A stretch of DNA of 64,000 nucleotides, taken from Kiloniellaceae bacterium (lineage in GTDB: Bacteria; Pseudomonadota; Alphaproteobacteria; Kiloniellales; J153). The stretch spans positions 1 to 64,000 of the forward strand of contig JAJFGP010000144.1 of NCBI GenBank assembly GCA_021776055.1, written 5' to 3'. Within the stretch, counting starts at the first letter, position 1, and the number at the start of each line of letters is the position of its first letter. Positions 1 through 9,524 of this stretch are shown here, piece after piece. Under the pieces are notes generated by a model. That model made no database searches, was not told the origin of the DNA, and was given only the letters and a program-made list of their open reading frames with translations. Both the position numbers and the translations under genes were made by a program.

Positions 1-1094
1 CGAAAAATCTGGTCGTGACGGTTGAGCCAATCGCGAATATCGAAACGCGATACAGCACGCGTCCTGGCGGCGCTGGACATCTCAGCGGCACGCTCGGCGA
101 TCCGGTGCATGCCGTCGGCAATATCACGCGTCGAGGGTGTATGGGGGCGTTCCCAATCCTCGTCGCAGTCCATGGCGACACCGGCTTCGGTGCCGACTAG
201 TTCCGGGACTCCGCCTGTATTGGAATACAAAACGGGCAGCCCGCAAGCCAGGGCTTCCAGGACCGCGTTGGGGCACGGGTCCTGGTGCTTGGTCGTGACA
301 TATGCTTGCGCCGAAGCATAGAGCCCGGGGGCCTCGGTTTGGCTGTATGGCCCAACGATCTGAACACAACCGTCAAGCTTGAGGTCGTCGGTTAGCTGTT
401 GGGTTGCGTTTTGCGCGGCCGGTTCCAGACCCCCGGCAATAACGAGCTTAGCTTCAAGGCCGCGTTTGCGGGCCTCGGCGAGACCGTGCAGCGTAGATTT
501 CATTCGGTAGAACAAGTGGACACCGATTTTCCCGGTGAGTAGGAACGTGATTCCGTTCAACTGGTGATTGGTCGCCTCGGCTTGGGGACGGAATTTTTGC
601 GTGTCGACAGCATTATAAAGAACCTCTCCCGGGCCCTTCCTCACACCCAGAAAATGATGGGCGGCCCTGCGGCAAAACTCGCTTTGGTAGAAGACATGCT
701 CCGCGCAATGAAAAGACCGCGCCATGCGCCGGTTCTGCTGCTGCCAATCGCCCTCGTACCAAGCAGAATAGAACACGCCATTCTGGTTGTGAACGATGGG
801 AATGCTGCGGGTTTTCAGGAGGGTGAGCGCCATATCCGGAAGGTAGGGGGCGTTACTCAGAACATACGCGATGTTGTAGCGCCAAAGATGCTCGCGAAAT
901 TGCGCGCTCAGCCTCTGAATTTTGACCAGCGGTCCACCTCGATCGCCGGCGCGCGCGCCGCCATAAAACAGGCGCGGTGCCGTGCCACGTCCGCTGCTCG
1001 GGATCGACGCGATTGCGTGAGCTCCGAGTGCGCCCGCATAAGCTATCCGCCCCACTCGCTTTGCAAGAGGGTCATGGTGCACGTGAGATATCAT
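1..1094 (-). CDS. Glycosyltransferase (GT4-like), C-terminus truncated by window edge
   Basis: Reverse-strand translation starts MISHVHHDPLAKRVGRIAYAGALGAHAIASIPSSG after a GGAGG-like RBS and contains HQDPCPNAVLEALACGLPVLYSNTGGVPELVG, typical of GT4. Runs off position 1, so absent from the ORF track. Confidence 0.8.
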   Translation of the reverse strand, partial: MISHVHHDPLAKRVGRIAYAGALGAHAIASIPSSGRGTAPRLFYGGARAGDRGGPLVKIQRLSAQFREHLWRYNIAYVLSNAPYLPDMALTLLKTRSIPIVHNQNGVFYSAWYEGDWQQQNRRMARSFHCAEHVFYQSEFCRRAAHHFLGVRKGPGEVLYNAVDTQKFRPQAEATNHQLNGITFLLTGKIGVHLFYRMKSTLHGLAEARKRGLEAKLVIAGGLEPAAQNATQQLTDDLKLDGCVQIVGPYSQTEAPGLYASAQAYVTTKHQDPCPNAVLEALACGLPVLYSNTGGVPELVGTEAGVAMDCDEDWERPHTPSTRDIADGMHRIAERAAEMSSAARTRAVSRFDIRDWLNRHDQIF

Positions 1095-2203
1095 TTTAGG
1101 AGGGGCCGGTATACCTGCTCGTAGTGCTGGCGGGCGACATGACGCCAATCAAACCCTTGTACGACCGTCTCTCGGGCTTCGATGGCGCGTGCGGTGCGTT
1201 GCTCGGGCGTGGCGGTCAAGAGAGCTAAGGCTCGCTCGCACATACCCTCAACGTCGTTGATCTCGACAAGCCCGCCGGTGTCCATGTCCGAAAGGAGATC
1301 CTCGGCTTGGCCCACTCTCGTCGAGACAACCGGCACGTGAGTTGCCATGCTCTCCATCAGCGCCATGGGGCCACCTTCCTCGCGGGAGGTGACAAGGTAC
1401 AGGTCGAGGGCATGGTAATAGGGAACCATGTCACGGTAATCGTTCAGAAAATCGTGTCGATAGGGAATCCCATGCCGCTCTAGCCCAAGCCGGACATAGC
1501 CGCGCGCGGGTCCCGTCAGAAGAACGAATACGGGCATGCGCTCGGCTAGCTTGCGAACCGCTTCGATGAAAACGTCGGGCCCCTTGATTAACTTGGGCTC
1601 CATGCCGTCTCCCCACCCGACACCGTCTTTCTGAAACGAACCGATGCACGTATGGCCGTCCGGGATTCCAAGTTGCTTTCGTGCATTGCACCGCTGTTCC
1701 GGTGTAGGCGGCTGAAACAAGCTCGTGTCGCAGCCAATCGGAATCTTCACCAGCTTCTCCCGGGGCACTCCCCAATCGAGCAGCCGTCGTTCAACGAGGC
1801 TGGCGCCGGTCACGATTTTGCTCAATCGCGGGACACTCTCGACGAACGCATCGATGTGCCTGGCTACGTCCGGACCATCCTCCGGTTTTCCGTGGAAAAA
1901 CGACGTCACAAAACGGTTCGACTTCGCCATGTGAGAACCCCACGCAAGCCACATGTACTGGGAACCAAAATGAACAACACGGTCGAAAATGGGAGCAGGA
2001 TCTGTGGTGATAGAAGCCGTCCCCGGGTACTCTGCCTCGATACCCTCGCACACGTAGTTTCCGACCCAACGGATCGCCCAATCCGCACGCTCCACAACAA
2101 AATTAACCGGCGGGAATTTTGTATCCTGCAGACCAAAAGTGCGAAGGACGGAATAACCCTGACAGGTACCAGAACGAACGAAGTCTCGCACCAAGGCTTT
2201 CAT
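1091..2203 (-). CDS. Glycosyltransferase family 1/4
   Basis: ORF 1091..2335; start MKALVRDF gives ATGA overlap with upstream gene. C-terminal GGPMALMESMATHVPVVSTRVGQAEDLL. Confidence 0.8.
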   Translation of the reverse strand: MKALVRDFVRSGTCQGYSVLRTFGLQDTKFPPVNFVVERADWAIRWVGNYVCEGIEAEYPGTASITTDPAPIFDRVVHFGSQYMWLAWGSHMAKSNRFVTSFFHGKPEDGPDVARHIDAFVESVPRLSKIVTGASLVERRLLDWGVPREKLVKIPIGCDTSLFQPPTPEQRCNARKQLGIPDGHTCIGSFQKDGVGWGDGMEPKLIKGPDVFIEAVRKLAERMPVFVLLTGPARGYVRLGLERHGIPYRHDFLNDYRDMVPYYHALDLYLVTSREEGGPMALMESMATHVPVVSTRVGQAEDLLSDMDTGGLVEINDVEGMCERALALLTATPEQRTARAIEARETVVQGFDWRHVARQHYEQVYRPLLK

Positions 2204-3204
2204 CGGGTGGTCAGGCCATTCCCGTTTGGCATGCGTCGTTCTGCATCGATCATGGCGGCCACGACCTCGTGCATTCCTTTCTGCGATTGCCAATCCAGAA
2301 TTTCTCTGGCGCGAGACGCGTCCCCGAGACCGCATTGGATCTCTGCGGGGCGAAACAGAGTCTCATCAATATCGACATGCTCGCGCCAATCGAGATCCAA
2401 CTGGGAAAACGCCGTTGCAACGAATTCTTCTAGGGAATTGGCCTGGCCGGTGGCAATGACCAGATCTTCCGGTTGGTCCAATTGCATCATCCGCCACATG
2501 GCGTCGACGTATTCGGGAGCCCAGCCCCAGTCCCGGCGAATCGAGAGGTTCCCGAGCGTCAGGCGCTCATTGTTTCCCGCTGCGATACGGGTCGCGGCGG
2601 CGACGATCTTGCGCGTTACGAAGCGCGCGGGACGCAGCGGGGACTCGTGATTGAAAAGAATTCCAGAGCAGGCGAAAGTTCCATAGGCCTGCCGATATAG
2701 CGAAACCAGCCAACGCGTCGCGGCCTTGGCCACAGCATAGGGGCTGCGCGGCTCGAACGCTGTATCCTCGTTCGCGGCAATGCCATTCGTGTCGCCGAAA
2801 CATTCGCCAGAGCAGGCATTGTACAATCGCATATTGCCGCCGATTGTACGCAGTGCCTCCAAGACGTTGAGTGTGCCCTGAGTAATGCTTTCCATCGTCT
2901 CTGCCGGCTGCTCGAAAGACAGACCGACGGAGCTTTGTCCGCTGAAATTATAAATCTCGTTTGGCTGTGCCCGTTCTATGGTTCTCAGGATGTTCCGGAA
3001 ATCAACCATCGCCGTAGACGAGACGGAAACTTGGTCCCGGATGCCCAGTTTCTTCAGGTTTGCGAAGCTCACCATCTCGGCATCCCGAGAAGTCCCATGG
3101 ACCTCATAGTTTTTCTGGAGCAGGAGGGCGGAAAGATAAGCGCCATCTTGACCGGAGATGCCGAATATGAGGGCCCGTTTTTTGTCGTTAGCCACGTGGC
3201 CCAC
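2200..3204 (-). CDS. gmd: GDP-mannose 4,6-dehydratase-like NAD-dependent epimerase/dehydratase
   Basis: ALIFGISGQDGAYLSALLLQKNYEVHGTSRD...NEIYNFSGQSSVGLSFEQPAET...SPYAVAK; Gmd-type motifs. Confidence 0.85.
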   Translation of the reverse strand: MGHVANDKKRALIFGISGQDGAYLSALLLQKNYEVHGTSRDAEMVSFANLKKLGIRDQVSVSSTAMVDFRNILRTIERAQPNEIYNFSGQSSVGLSFEQPAETMESITQGTLNVLEALRTIGGNMRLYNACSGECFGDTNGIAANEDTAFEPRSPYAVAKAATRWLVSLYRQAYGTFACSGILFNHESPLRPARFVTRKIVAAATRIAAGNNERLTLGNLSIRRDWGWAPEYVDAMWRMMQLDQPEDLVIATGQANSLEEFVATAFSQLDLDWREHVDIDETLFRPAEIQCGLGDASRAREILDWQSQKGMHEVVAAMIDAERRMPNGNGLTTR

Positions 3205-4039
3205 CCTCCGTCTGGCTTACTATGGCGTATCCTGAAGGCATAAACGGCAACAGGCAATCCATTCGTAAGGCACCATACAACAGGGCTGCATAGAGCGCTG
3301 GAAATTTCTTGCGTAAGGATATGCGCAGCAAGATTTCGGGAACAGTTATGAAGGTGAAGTGAGTTAGAAAGCAGATTGCCCCACCAAGCTTGTAAACCTG
3401 GGTGTTAGGGCCGGTAAACCGTGCGGCGATCGCGCCCCGGCCATATTGCCGGTAACCATGCCAGAGATATAGGAACAAAGCCCAAGTGGAGGGAACCAAA
3501 TGGACCTGCAATCCATGCTGCGCGAGAAGAGCCTGCAAGCGTGCGATCAGCTTGCCGTCGTCTGGGATGTGTTCGAGGGCAGAGTTGGAAATAATGAGGT
3601 CGAAACCGGACTCCAGATCGAGCTCGTGGGCATCACCTTTGACGAAATCGACCGTGAAGGCGCCGCCTTGCCACTTGGCGCTATCAAAGCGGTCCTGTAC
3701 GTCCACACCCGTGTAATGCCCACCGTATCCAGCTTTGGCTAAGAGGTCCGACATCCGGCCGCTGCCGCAGCCGATGTCGAGGACCCGGAGATGCCGTGGC
3801 GTGGTGAGTTTGGGTAGCTCATGGATGATAAATGCTTCCCCAAGAATCCGCGCCGGAGAGGTCCCACGGATATCATGATCCGTTAGAATTTGGTGCGGAA
3901 GCGCCCACTGCCGCATGGAAACGGGAGCCGCGAAGCCGCCAATATTGCGCAGCATATTTCGCATGACATAGCGAATGCGCCGAAAAGCGGACATCGGGGC
4001 ATCGCCGTTGATCTCCACGGTACCGACGAAGTATGTCAT
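3188..4039 (-). CDS. Class I SAM-dependent methyltransferase
   Basis: LRVLDIGCGSGRMSDLLAKAGYGGHYTGVD...LIISNSALEHI. Confidence 0.8.
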   Translation of the reverse strand: MTYFVGTVEINGDAPMSAFRRIRYVMRNMLRNIGGFAAPVSMRQWALPHQILTDHDIRGTSPARILGEAFIIHELPKLTTPRHLRVLDIGCGSGRMSDLLAKAGYGGHYTGVDVQDRFDSAKWQGGAFTVDFVKGDAHELDLESGFDLIISNSALEHIPDDGKLIARLQALLAQHGLQVHLVPSTWALFLYLWHGYRQYGRGAIAARFTGPNTQVYKLGGAICFLTHFTFITVPEILLRISLRKKFPALYAALLYGALRMDCLLPFMPSGYAIVSQTEGGPRG

Positions 4040-4089
4040 GGCTGATTATCATTGGGTCGCATGCCAGGGAAATCTCTCAGCACACTCGA

Positions 4090-4893
4090 TCAGCCATGCT
4101 TAACGGGCTTGCGGGCGACGGCCATGATCATATGGCTGAAGATCATGCCAGGCAGAAAAGGGGCCAGCAGGGCGCTGAGTGCCTGGGTCGCAATCCATTT
4201 GTACGATAAGCCGAATTCATGGTGTAGACACCGCAGGACACCTTGGCGTTTGTGAATTGGCTTGATGTCTAAGACCTGGAACCCGCCAAACCGCAAGCAA
4301 TCCCGAAGCTCCCCACGAGTCAGTCGCCACTGATAGAATCGCACCGATTGATGATTTGGTTCCGTTTCGCGCTTCGTATCGAAAGCCTTAATCAGGGATT
4401 GACGAAGGTTGTCGTAGGGCACGGTGATGAAAAGATAGCCGCCCGGCTTTAGAATGCGAAAGGCCTCGGCGATACAGCGATCCAGGCCTTCCTCGAAATG
4501 CTCGAAGGTGCCCCAAGAAAAATATCCGTCGAAGCTCTCGGCGGGCAGAGCCGTGTCGCGGATGTCGCCAACGGCGAAATCTGAATCCGGGAACAATGAC
4601 TTTAGCTTTGCTACGGTGTCACGGCTGATGTCGAGACCATGGGTGGGTAACTCGTTGCGACTCAAGTAGAGGGTCCAATCCCCTAAGCCACAGCCCCCGT
4701 CCAGGAGGCGCGCGCCTTTGGGAAGTTGGTCCAAATAAGGTCGCATGATTCGAAACTCGGGCTTCCTCGGAATCCGGTCCACGGCGCCCTTGGGACCACC
4801 TTCCTGCTCCCAAACCCGAGTCCAATACGCCTCGACGAACGCGGTTTCATCCGCGCCGTCAGATACAGTATCGACCGTGAAATCTTTTCGCAT
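4090..4893 (-). CDS. Class I SAM-dependent methyltransferase
   Basis: ARLLDGGCGLGDWTLYLSRN...DGYFSWGTFEHFEEGLDRCIAEAFRILKPGGYLFITVP. Confidence 0.85.
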   Translation of the reverse strand: MRKDFTVDTVSDGADETAFVEAYWTRVWEQEGGPKGAVDRIPRKPEFRIMRPYLDQLPKGARLLDGGCGLGDWTLYLSRNELPTHGLDISRDTVAKLKSLFPDSDFAVGDIRDTALPAESFDGYFSWGTFEHFEEGLDRCIAEAFRILKPGGYLFITVPYDNLRQSLIKAFDTKRETEPNHQSVRFYQWRLTRGELRDCLRFGGFQVLDIKPIHKRQGVLRCLHHEFGLSYKWIATQALSALLAPFLPGMIFSHMIMAVARKPVKHG

Positions 4894-4949
4894 TTAAACA
4901 GTCTCGGTGTTCTTGCAAGTCTTATTTGAGAGACTCGAAATCCTGTCTA

Positions 4950-5975
4950 TCAAAATGGAATCTGGTTGCGGGTAAACAGCCAGGGCGAGCGAAATACTTT
5001 CCGTTGTTTGGCATAGTCATCGCGGCGGGAAAAGAGAGTTTCGACAAGTTTGAGCCAGTCGGCCGTCATGTGCTCGGCCGTATGTGGATAGGCGCCCATC
5101 CGCCCAGCCAACTCACCGTAGTCCCGTATCAGCTGATTCAGCGCCGTTTCGAACGTTTCCGAACTAAACGCAATGCCAAAACCGGAACAATACTCGGGCA
5201 GACAGCCGCTTTCGCGGTAGAAAAGGGGCAAGCCGCATAGGGCACCTTCATTCTGGTGGTTCCCACCCGGCTCATTTATGGACGCCGTAATATAGGCGTG
5301 ATGGCTGCGCAGTTCGTCAGCCAAAGCCTCTCCGTTCAAAGGCGCGACGTGACGGGCGTGGCGAAACCGGAAGCCTTTTGGAAGATTGCCGACATAGGTA
5401 AAGCGGATGCGTTCTTTCCAGGCATCATCGGCCAGCATGGCGTCGAGACGCGTATAGATATCGAAACCCTTCATCCAGTTTCCGCCCCAATGATGCGTGA
5501 CCAGTTTCAGGGGCTCTTTGCCATTCCATGGCTTAAACCCCCGGGCATTGAATATTTCTGCATCTGCGCCGTTCAAAATAACGCTGCTCTCGGCGGGCGG
5601 CGTTACCTGCCAGGCTGACAATTCGCGCAACCAGGAACCGACAAAGACGGTGTGGTCGGCACAATAGTTAGCGCGCGTGAGGAGCTTATTCATATGCCGC
5701 GTTCTCTTTCGTTCGTCGCACTCGTTGACGCGGTGGATGACGATGGCCTTGGGATTGCGGAATGTGAGGTAACGAAGGATACCTCCGGCACCGAAACTGA
5801 AGAGAGATAGACGGGAACGGGGATCCATGAGGAGAATGATGTCGATATCCGCATCCGCCAGGTCGAACACGACGCGATGACCAGCTTGCACCAGGGCCTC
5901 CGACAAGGCGGACACGAAGCGGTTGCCACCACCCCACGGACCCGGCTGAAGCCGGTAGCCGATGGCGACCTTCAC
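4950..5975 (-). CDS. Glycosyltransferase
   Basis: GT-B-like: TVFVGSWLRELSAW...VILNGADAEIFN...VTHHWGGNWMKGFDIY...NEPGGNHQNEGALCGLPLFYRESGCLPEY. Confidence 0.7.
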   Translation of the reverse strand: MKVAIGYRLQPGPWGGGNRFVSALSEALVQAGHRVVFDLADADIDIILLMDPRSRLSLFSFGAGGILRYLTFRNPKAIVIHRVNECDERKRTRHMNKLLTRANYCADHTVFVGSWLRELSAWQVTPPAESSVILNGADAEIFNARGFKPWNGKEPLKLVTHHWGGNWMKGFDIYTRLDAMLADDAWKERIRFTYVGNLPKGFRFRHARHVAPLNGEALADELRSHHAYITASINEPGGNHQNEGALCGLPLFYRESGCLPEYCSGFGIAFSSETFETALNQLIRDYGELAGRMGAYPHTAEHMTADWLKLVETLFSRRDDYAKQRKVFRSPWLFTRNQIPF

Positions 5976-6895
5976 GAGTCGTCACTTTTACAGATGCGGC
6001 GCAAATCGTCGCTGAGACGGCGGGAACCGTCTTGGTTGAGATGATCGACGTTGCCGAAATAGTCGTCCTCGTAAGTGTCCCAAAGGTCGACATAGGCGAT
6101 CCCCACTTTCTCGGCGAGCGCACCGTAAGCGGCACGGATTTGACCGAAAATGGGAAATTGCCCGGCGGCATCGCGATAGGCGGAGCTGACCGGAAAAGTG
6201 ACCAGACAAAGAGTGACCCCCGCGTCCCGTGTCCGTTCCAGCGTACCGCGCAACTGCTTCATGTCGGCGGTGGCGGCAAAACCAGGTGCCGGGATGTGAA
6301 GCTGGGTGCGAATTGCCGCCTGACGCCGCCGAGTGTCCGCCGCTATCTCGAGCAGCCTAGGTATGGCCGCTGGTTCGCTGAGCGTTGTCTTCTCAGGTCC
6401 GACGAACAGGCGGGCAGGATCGCGCAACATGGCATTCCAATAATCGAACAGATAGCGCCGAAAATGGGGACGCAGCATTTGTAGGCTACGGGGTTCTGCG
6501 TCGAGAAAATCTTCGAGCAAATCCGACTGGTTCAAACTCAACCGATAGAAGGAGAAATGCTGGGGGCCAAGCTGCAGCAACACGTAACGGGCGCGTCCCG
6601 ACGCGACATACGCGTCAAGTTTGCCCAGGGTGGTTTTCAGACTTTCACCCGCAGCGGCGAAGTTGGTAAATCCCGAGTCTTCCAGAATGCCCGAGACAGC
6701 GCGGGAATCGCCGAAGGCTGCGGCCATATCATCGCCGCTGTGGAAGGCGCGCTTGAGGACATCGTAGCTGTTGCCTGGCGCCACATGGAAGCGGATCAAT
6801 AGCTCGCTGCCAATGACGAATCCCAGAGTGGATAGGCTGAACAGCGCCATGAAGGTGACGGCAAAGGCCTTAAAATTCGAAATAGATGAACTCAC
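5972..6895 (-). CDS. SGNH/AlgX-like exported protein, probable partner of the MBOAT acyltransferase
   Basis: N-terminal TM segment, AAAFGDSRAVSGIL motif, C-terminal YVDLWDTYEDDYFGNVDHLNQDG; overlaps the MBOAT gene. Confidence 0.55.
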   Translation of the reverse strand: MSSSISNFKAFAVTFMALFSLSTLGFVIGSELLIRFHVAPGNSYDVLKRAFHSGDDMAAAFGDSRAVSGILEDSGFTNFAAAGESLKTTLGKLDAYVASGRARYVLLQLGPQHFSFYRLSLNQSDLLEDFLDAEPRSLQMLRPHFRRYLFDYWNAMLRDPARLFVGPEKTTLSEPAAIPRLLEIAADTRRRQAAIRTQLHIPAPGFAATADMKQLRGTLERTRDAGVTLCLVTFPVSSAYRDAAGQFPIFGQIRAAYGALAEKVGIAYVDLWDTYEDDYFGNVDHLNQDGSRRLSDDLRRICKSDDS

Positions 6896-8408
6896 CGGAC
6901 GGGCCTTGCAGCAGAGATAGGGTCAGGTAGCTGGCGAGGGCGGCGATCATCAGGCCGCTTGCCAGGGACGGCCGCCAACGGATCAGCGAGCGGGTGGGCT
7001 GGGCGTCGAGGGCGGGCTCGAATTTGCCCATGATTTCCTGGGTGTTGGGCAGCAGCCATACGAAGCCGAGCAGGCTCGCCAGGATGACCAACTGCCAGCC
7101 GCCCCCATAGACGGGCAGTGCGCCGAAGGTGACCCCGAGGCCGGAGAGCCACGGCGTCAATCCACCCGTGACATCAGCGTAATGGATGGGCAGCACCACG
7201 CCGTTGAGACCGGCCAGGCCGCGCAGCATGGTCAGGCTGGCCGGAAAGCTGTCGGCGCGGAAAAATACCCAGGCCACGGTGACCGCCGTAAAGGTCAGCA
7301 GCCTGCCGGTCCAGCGGCCAACGGCGGTGGAGTCGCCGGAATCGCCTCGCCAGGCCCGCCAGCCATGGTTGACGGCGAGAAACACGCCATGCAGTCCGCC
7401 CCAGGCAACGAAGGTCCAGTTCGCCCCATGCCACAGCCCGCCGAGCAGCATGACGACCATCAGATTGAGGTAGCGCCGCGCCGACCCGAATCGGTTGCCG
7501 CCGAGCGGGAAGTAGAGATAGTCGCGCAGGAATCGCGTCAGGGTCATATGCCAGCCGCGCCAGAAGTCGATGATGCTGGTCGCCTTGTATGGCGAGGCGA
7601 AGTTGAGCGGCAGGATGATGCCGAACATGCGGGCGAGGCCGATGGCCATGTCAGTATAGCCGGAGAAATCGAAATAGATTTCAAAACTGAAGCCGAGCAC
7701 GCCGACCCAGGCGTCGATGAAGCTGACATCGATGCCGCGGGCGACGGCGCCGAAACTCTGGTCCGCCCAATAGCCGGCGCGGTCGGCGAGAACCAGCTTC
7801 TTGAACAGCCCGATGGTGGCGATGGTGAAGCCGATGGCGAGATTGCGCCACACCACATCGATCTGGTGGCGCTTGAGAAATTGGGGAATCATCTCGCGAT
7901 GATGAACGATAGGCCCGGCGATGAGTTGGGGAAAAAAACTGACGAACAGGCAATAGGTGGCGAGACTCGGCTCTTCAACCTTGCCCTGATAGGCGTCGAC
8001 CAGATAGGCGATCTGCTGAAAGGTAAAAAAGGAGATCGCCAGGGGCAGCAAGATATTCACTGACGCAAACGTGCCGCCGGTCAGGGCGGCTATGTTGCTG
8101 ATGGCGAATCCGGCGTATTTGAAAACCCCCAACAGAGCCAGATTCATAGCGACCCCGAAGGTCAGAAGTGTCTTGCTGCCACCCGCCGCGTGATGGCGCG
8201 TAAGCGCGCGACCGATCAGATAGTTGAACAGGATCGACCCGACGATCAACGGCACATAGAGGGGTTCCCACCAGCCATAGAAAAACAGCGAGCAGACCAC
8301 CAGGAACTTCACCGCCGGCATCTCGAAGCGGCGATGGCGAAGCGCGTAGTAACCGACCAAAACGAAAGGCAGGAACAGCAGCAGGAACTCGGGTGAGTTA
8401 AACAGCAT
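6870..8408 (-). CDS. MBOAT family O-acyltransferase (AlgI-like)
   Basis: MLFNSPEFLLLFLPFVLVGYYALRHRR...FFPQLIAGPIVHHREMIPQF...IDFWRGWHMTLTRFLRDYLYFPLGGNR...LGGLWHGANWTFVAWGGLHG. Confidence 0.92.
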   Translation of the reverse strand: MLFNSPEFLLLFLPFVLVGYYALRHRRFEMPAVKFLVVCSLFFYGWWEPLYVPLIVGSILFNYLIGRALTRHHAAGGSKTLLTFGVAMNLALLGVFKYAGFAISNIAALTGGTFASVNILLPLAISFFTFQQIAYLVDAYQGKVEEPSLATYCLFVSFFPQLIAGPIVHHREMIPQFLKRHQIDVVWRNLAIGFTIATIGLFKKLVLADRAGYWADQSFGAVARGIDVSFIDAWVGVLGFSFEIYFDFSGYTDMAIGLARMFGIILPLNFASPYKATSIIDFWRGWHMTLTRFLRDYLYFPLGGNRFGSARRYLNLMVVMLLGGLWHGANWTFVAWGGLHGVFLAVNHGWRAWRGDSGDSTAVGRWTGRLLTFTAVTVAWVFFRADSFPASLTMLRGLAGLNGVVLPIHYADVTGGLTPWLSGLGVTFGALPVYGGGWQLVILASLLGFVWLLPNTQEIMGKFEPALDAQPTRSLIRWRPSLASGLMIAALASYLTLSLLQGPSGEFIYFEF

Positions 8409-9498
8409 TTGCTTGGTTCTCAAAGCAAAGCGCCTGCACGGCCCGCGCCATGGCGTCGACGTTGAGATGGTCCTCCACAATTCGACGCGCGGCCTGGCCG
8501 ATGGCCCGCGTAACGTCGGGGCTGTCGAGCAAATCCCGGGCCGATTGGCCGAGCGCCTCGGCGTCACCCGGCTTAACCAGGATGCAGTTCTCACCATGGC
8601 GCATGAGCCCGCGATCCCACAACCCGGCGATGTCCGACAACACCACCGCCTTGCCGCAAGCCATGGCCTGAAGACAGGCGCTCTGGCCCGAGGGCTGCAT
8701 GGTATCGCGGACGGGGACCACTACGAAGTGGCTGCCCCTGACCATGTCTCGAAGCACCCCATCACTGAGCACCTGTGCTCGCCAGTCGCCCGCAACCACC
8801 TTGACGTTGGCGGGCAGCGGCGCGGGGATGGCAAGTCGCGTGACGATCCGCAACTCCGGGAAATTCGGCCGCCAGGCACGGATCAGCGTGTCGTAATCAC
8901 GGTGCGAATCGTTGCCGACACTGAGCACATAGTCGCCCTGCTCGTTCCCATCGCCTGGCGCCCAGAATCGATGATCGACGCCAAACGGCACATAGTACAC
9001 CTCAATCTCGGGGAACAGGGCCGCGAGATGCTCGCGCTCCGCGCGCGAAATGACGGCAAGGGTCACATGGCGCAGGATGCGCCCATAAACCCAGCGCACC
9101 AGCGGCGGCGGCGCGACCCCAACCAGCCCCATGGCGATGAAGATCACGCGTGGTCTCCACAGGCCGAAGCGTTTGAGCAAGGCAAGGGCGATGCCGAAGG
9201 CATTCGTGGTGACAAAGACCGCGTCGTATCTTTCCAGAAGTGCCCGCGCGTCGCGCCGGGCCAGTCGGTAGGTTGCCCACAAGGGAAGGCCCAGGACGGT
9301 CCAGGCCAGATGATTGACGGCGCGCCACAGCCGAGAGGGGCTTTCGTTCAGACCAAAATCATCGTCTTGCCACAGATCAACATCGAGGCCGGAATCGCGC
9401 AGTTGCGGATAGCCAAAAAAGAATTCCGTCGGCCCGCCCGCGGCGTCATTCTCAAGCCGTTCCCTGCGGCCGGATTTGAATAGGTAAGCAAATGCCAT
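8398..9498 (-). CDS. Glycosyltransferase family 4
   Basis: VLSVGNDSHRDYDTLIRAW...QPSGQSACLQAMACGKAVVLSDIAGLWDRGL. Confidence 0.8.
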   Translation of the reverse strand: MAFAYLFKSGRRERLENDAAGGPTEFFFGYPQLRDSGLDVDLWQDDDFGLNESPSRLWRAVNHLAWTVLGLPLWATYRLARRDARALLERYDAVFVTTNAFGIALALLKRFGLWRPRVIFIAMGLVGVAPPPLVRWVYGRILRHVTLAVISRAEREHLAALFPEIEVYYVPFGVDHRFWAPGDGNEQGDYVLSVGNDSHRDYDTLIRAWRPNFPELRIVTRLAIPAPLPANVKVVAGDWRAQVLSDGVLRDMVRGSHFVVVPVRDTMQPSGQSACLQAMACGKAVVLSDIAGLWDRGLMRHGENCILVKPGDAEALGQSARDLLDSPDVTRAIGQAARRIVEDHLNVDAMARAVQALCFENQANAV

Positions 9499-9524
9499 GG
9501 CCGGCTATACGGGTGTCCGGCCGT

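Noticed and set aside
7182-8063. 293-aa plus-strand ORF rich in Glu/Gly
   Set aside because: Shadow ORF antisense to the MBOAT gene.
8413-9483. 356-aa plus-strand ORF
   Set aside because: Antisense to a clear glycosyltransferase; biased composition.
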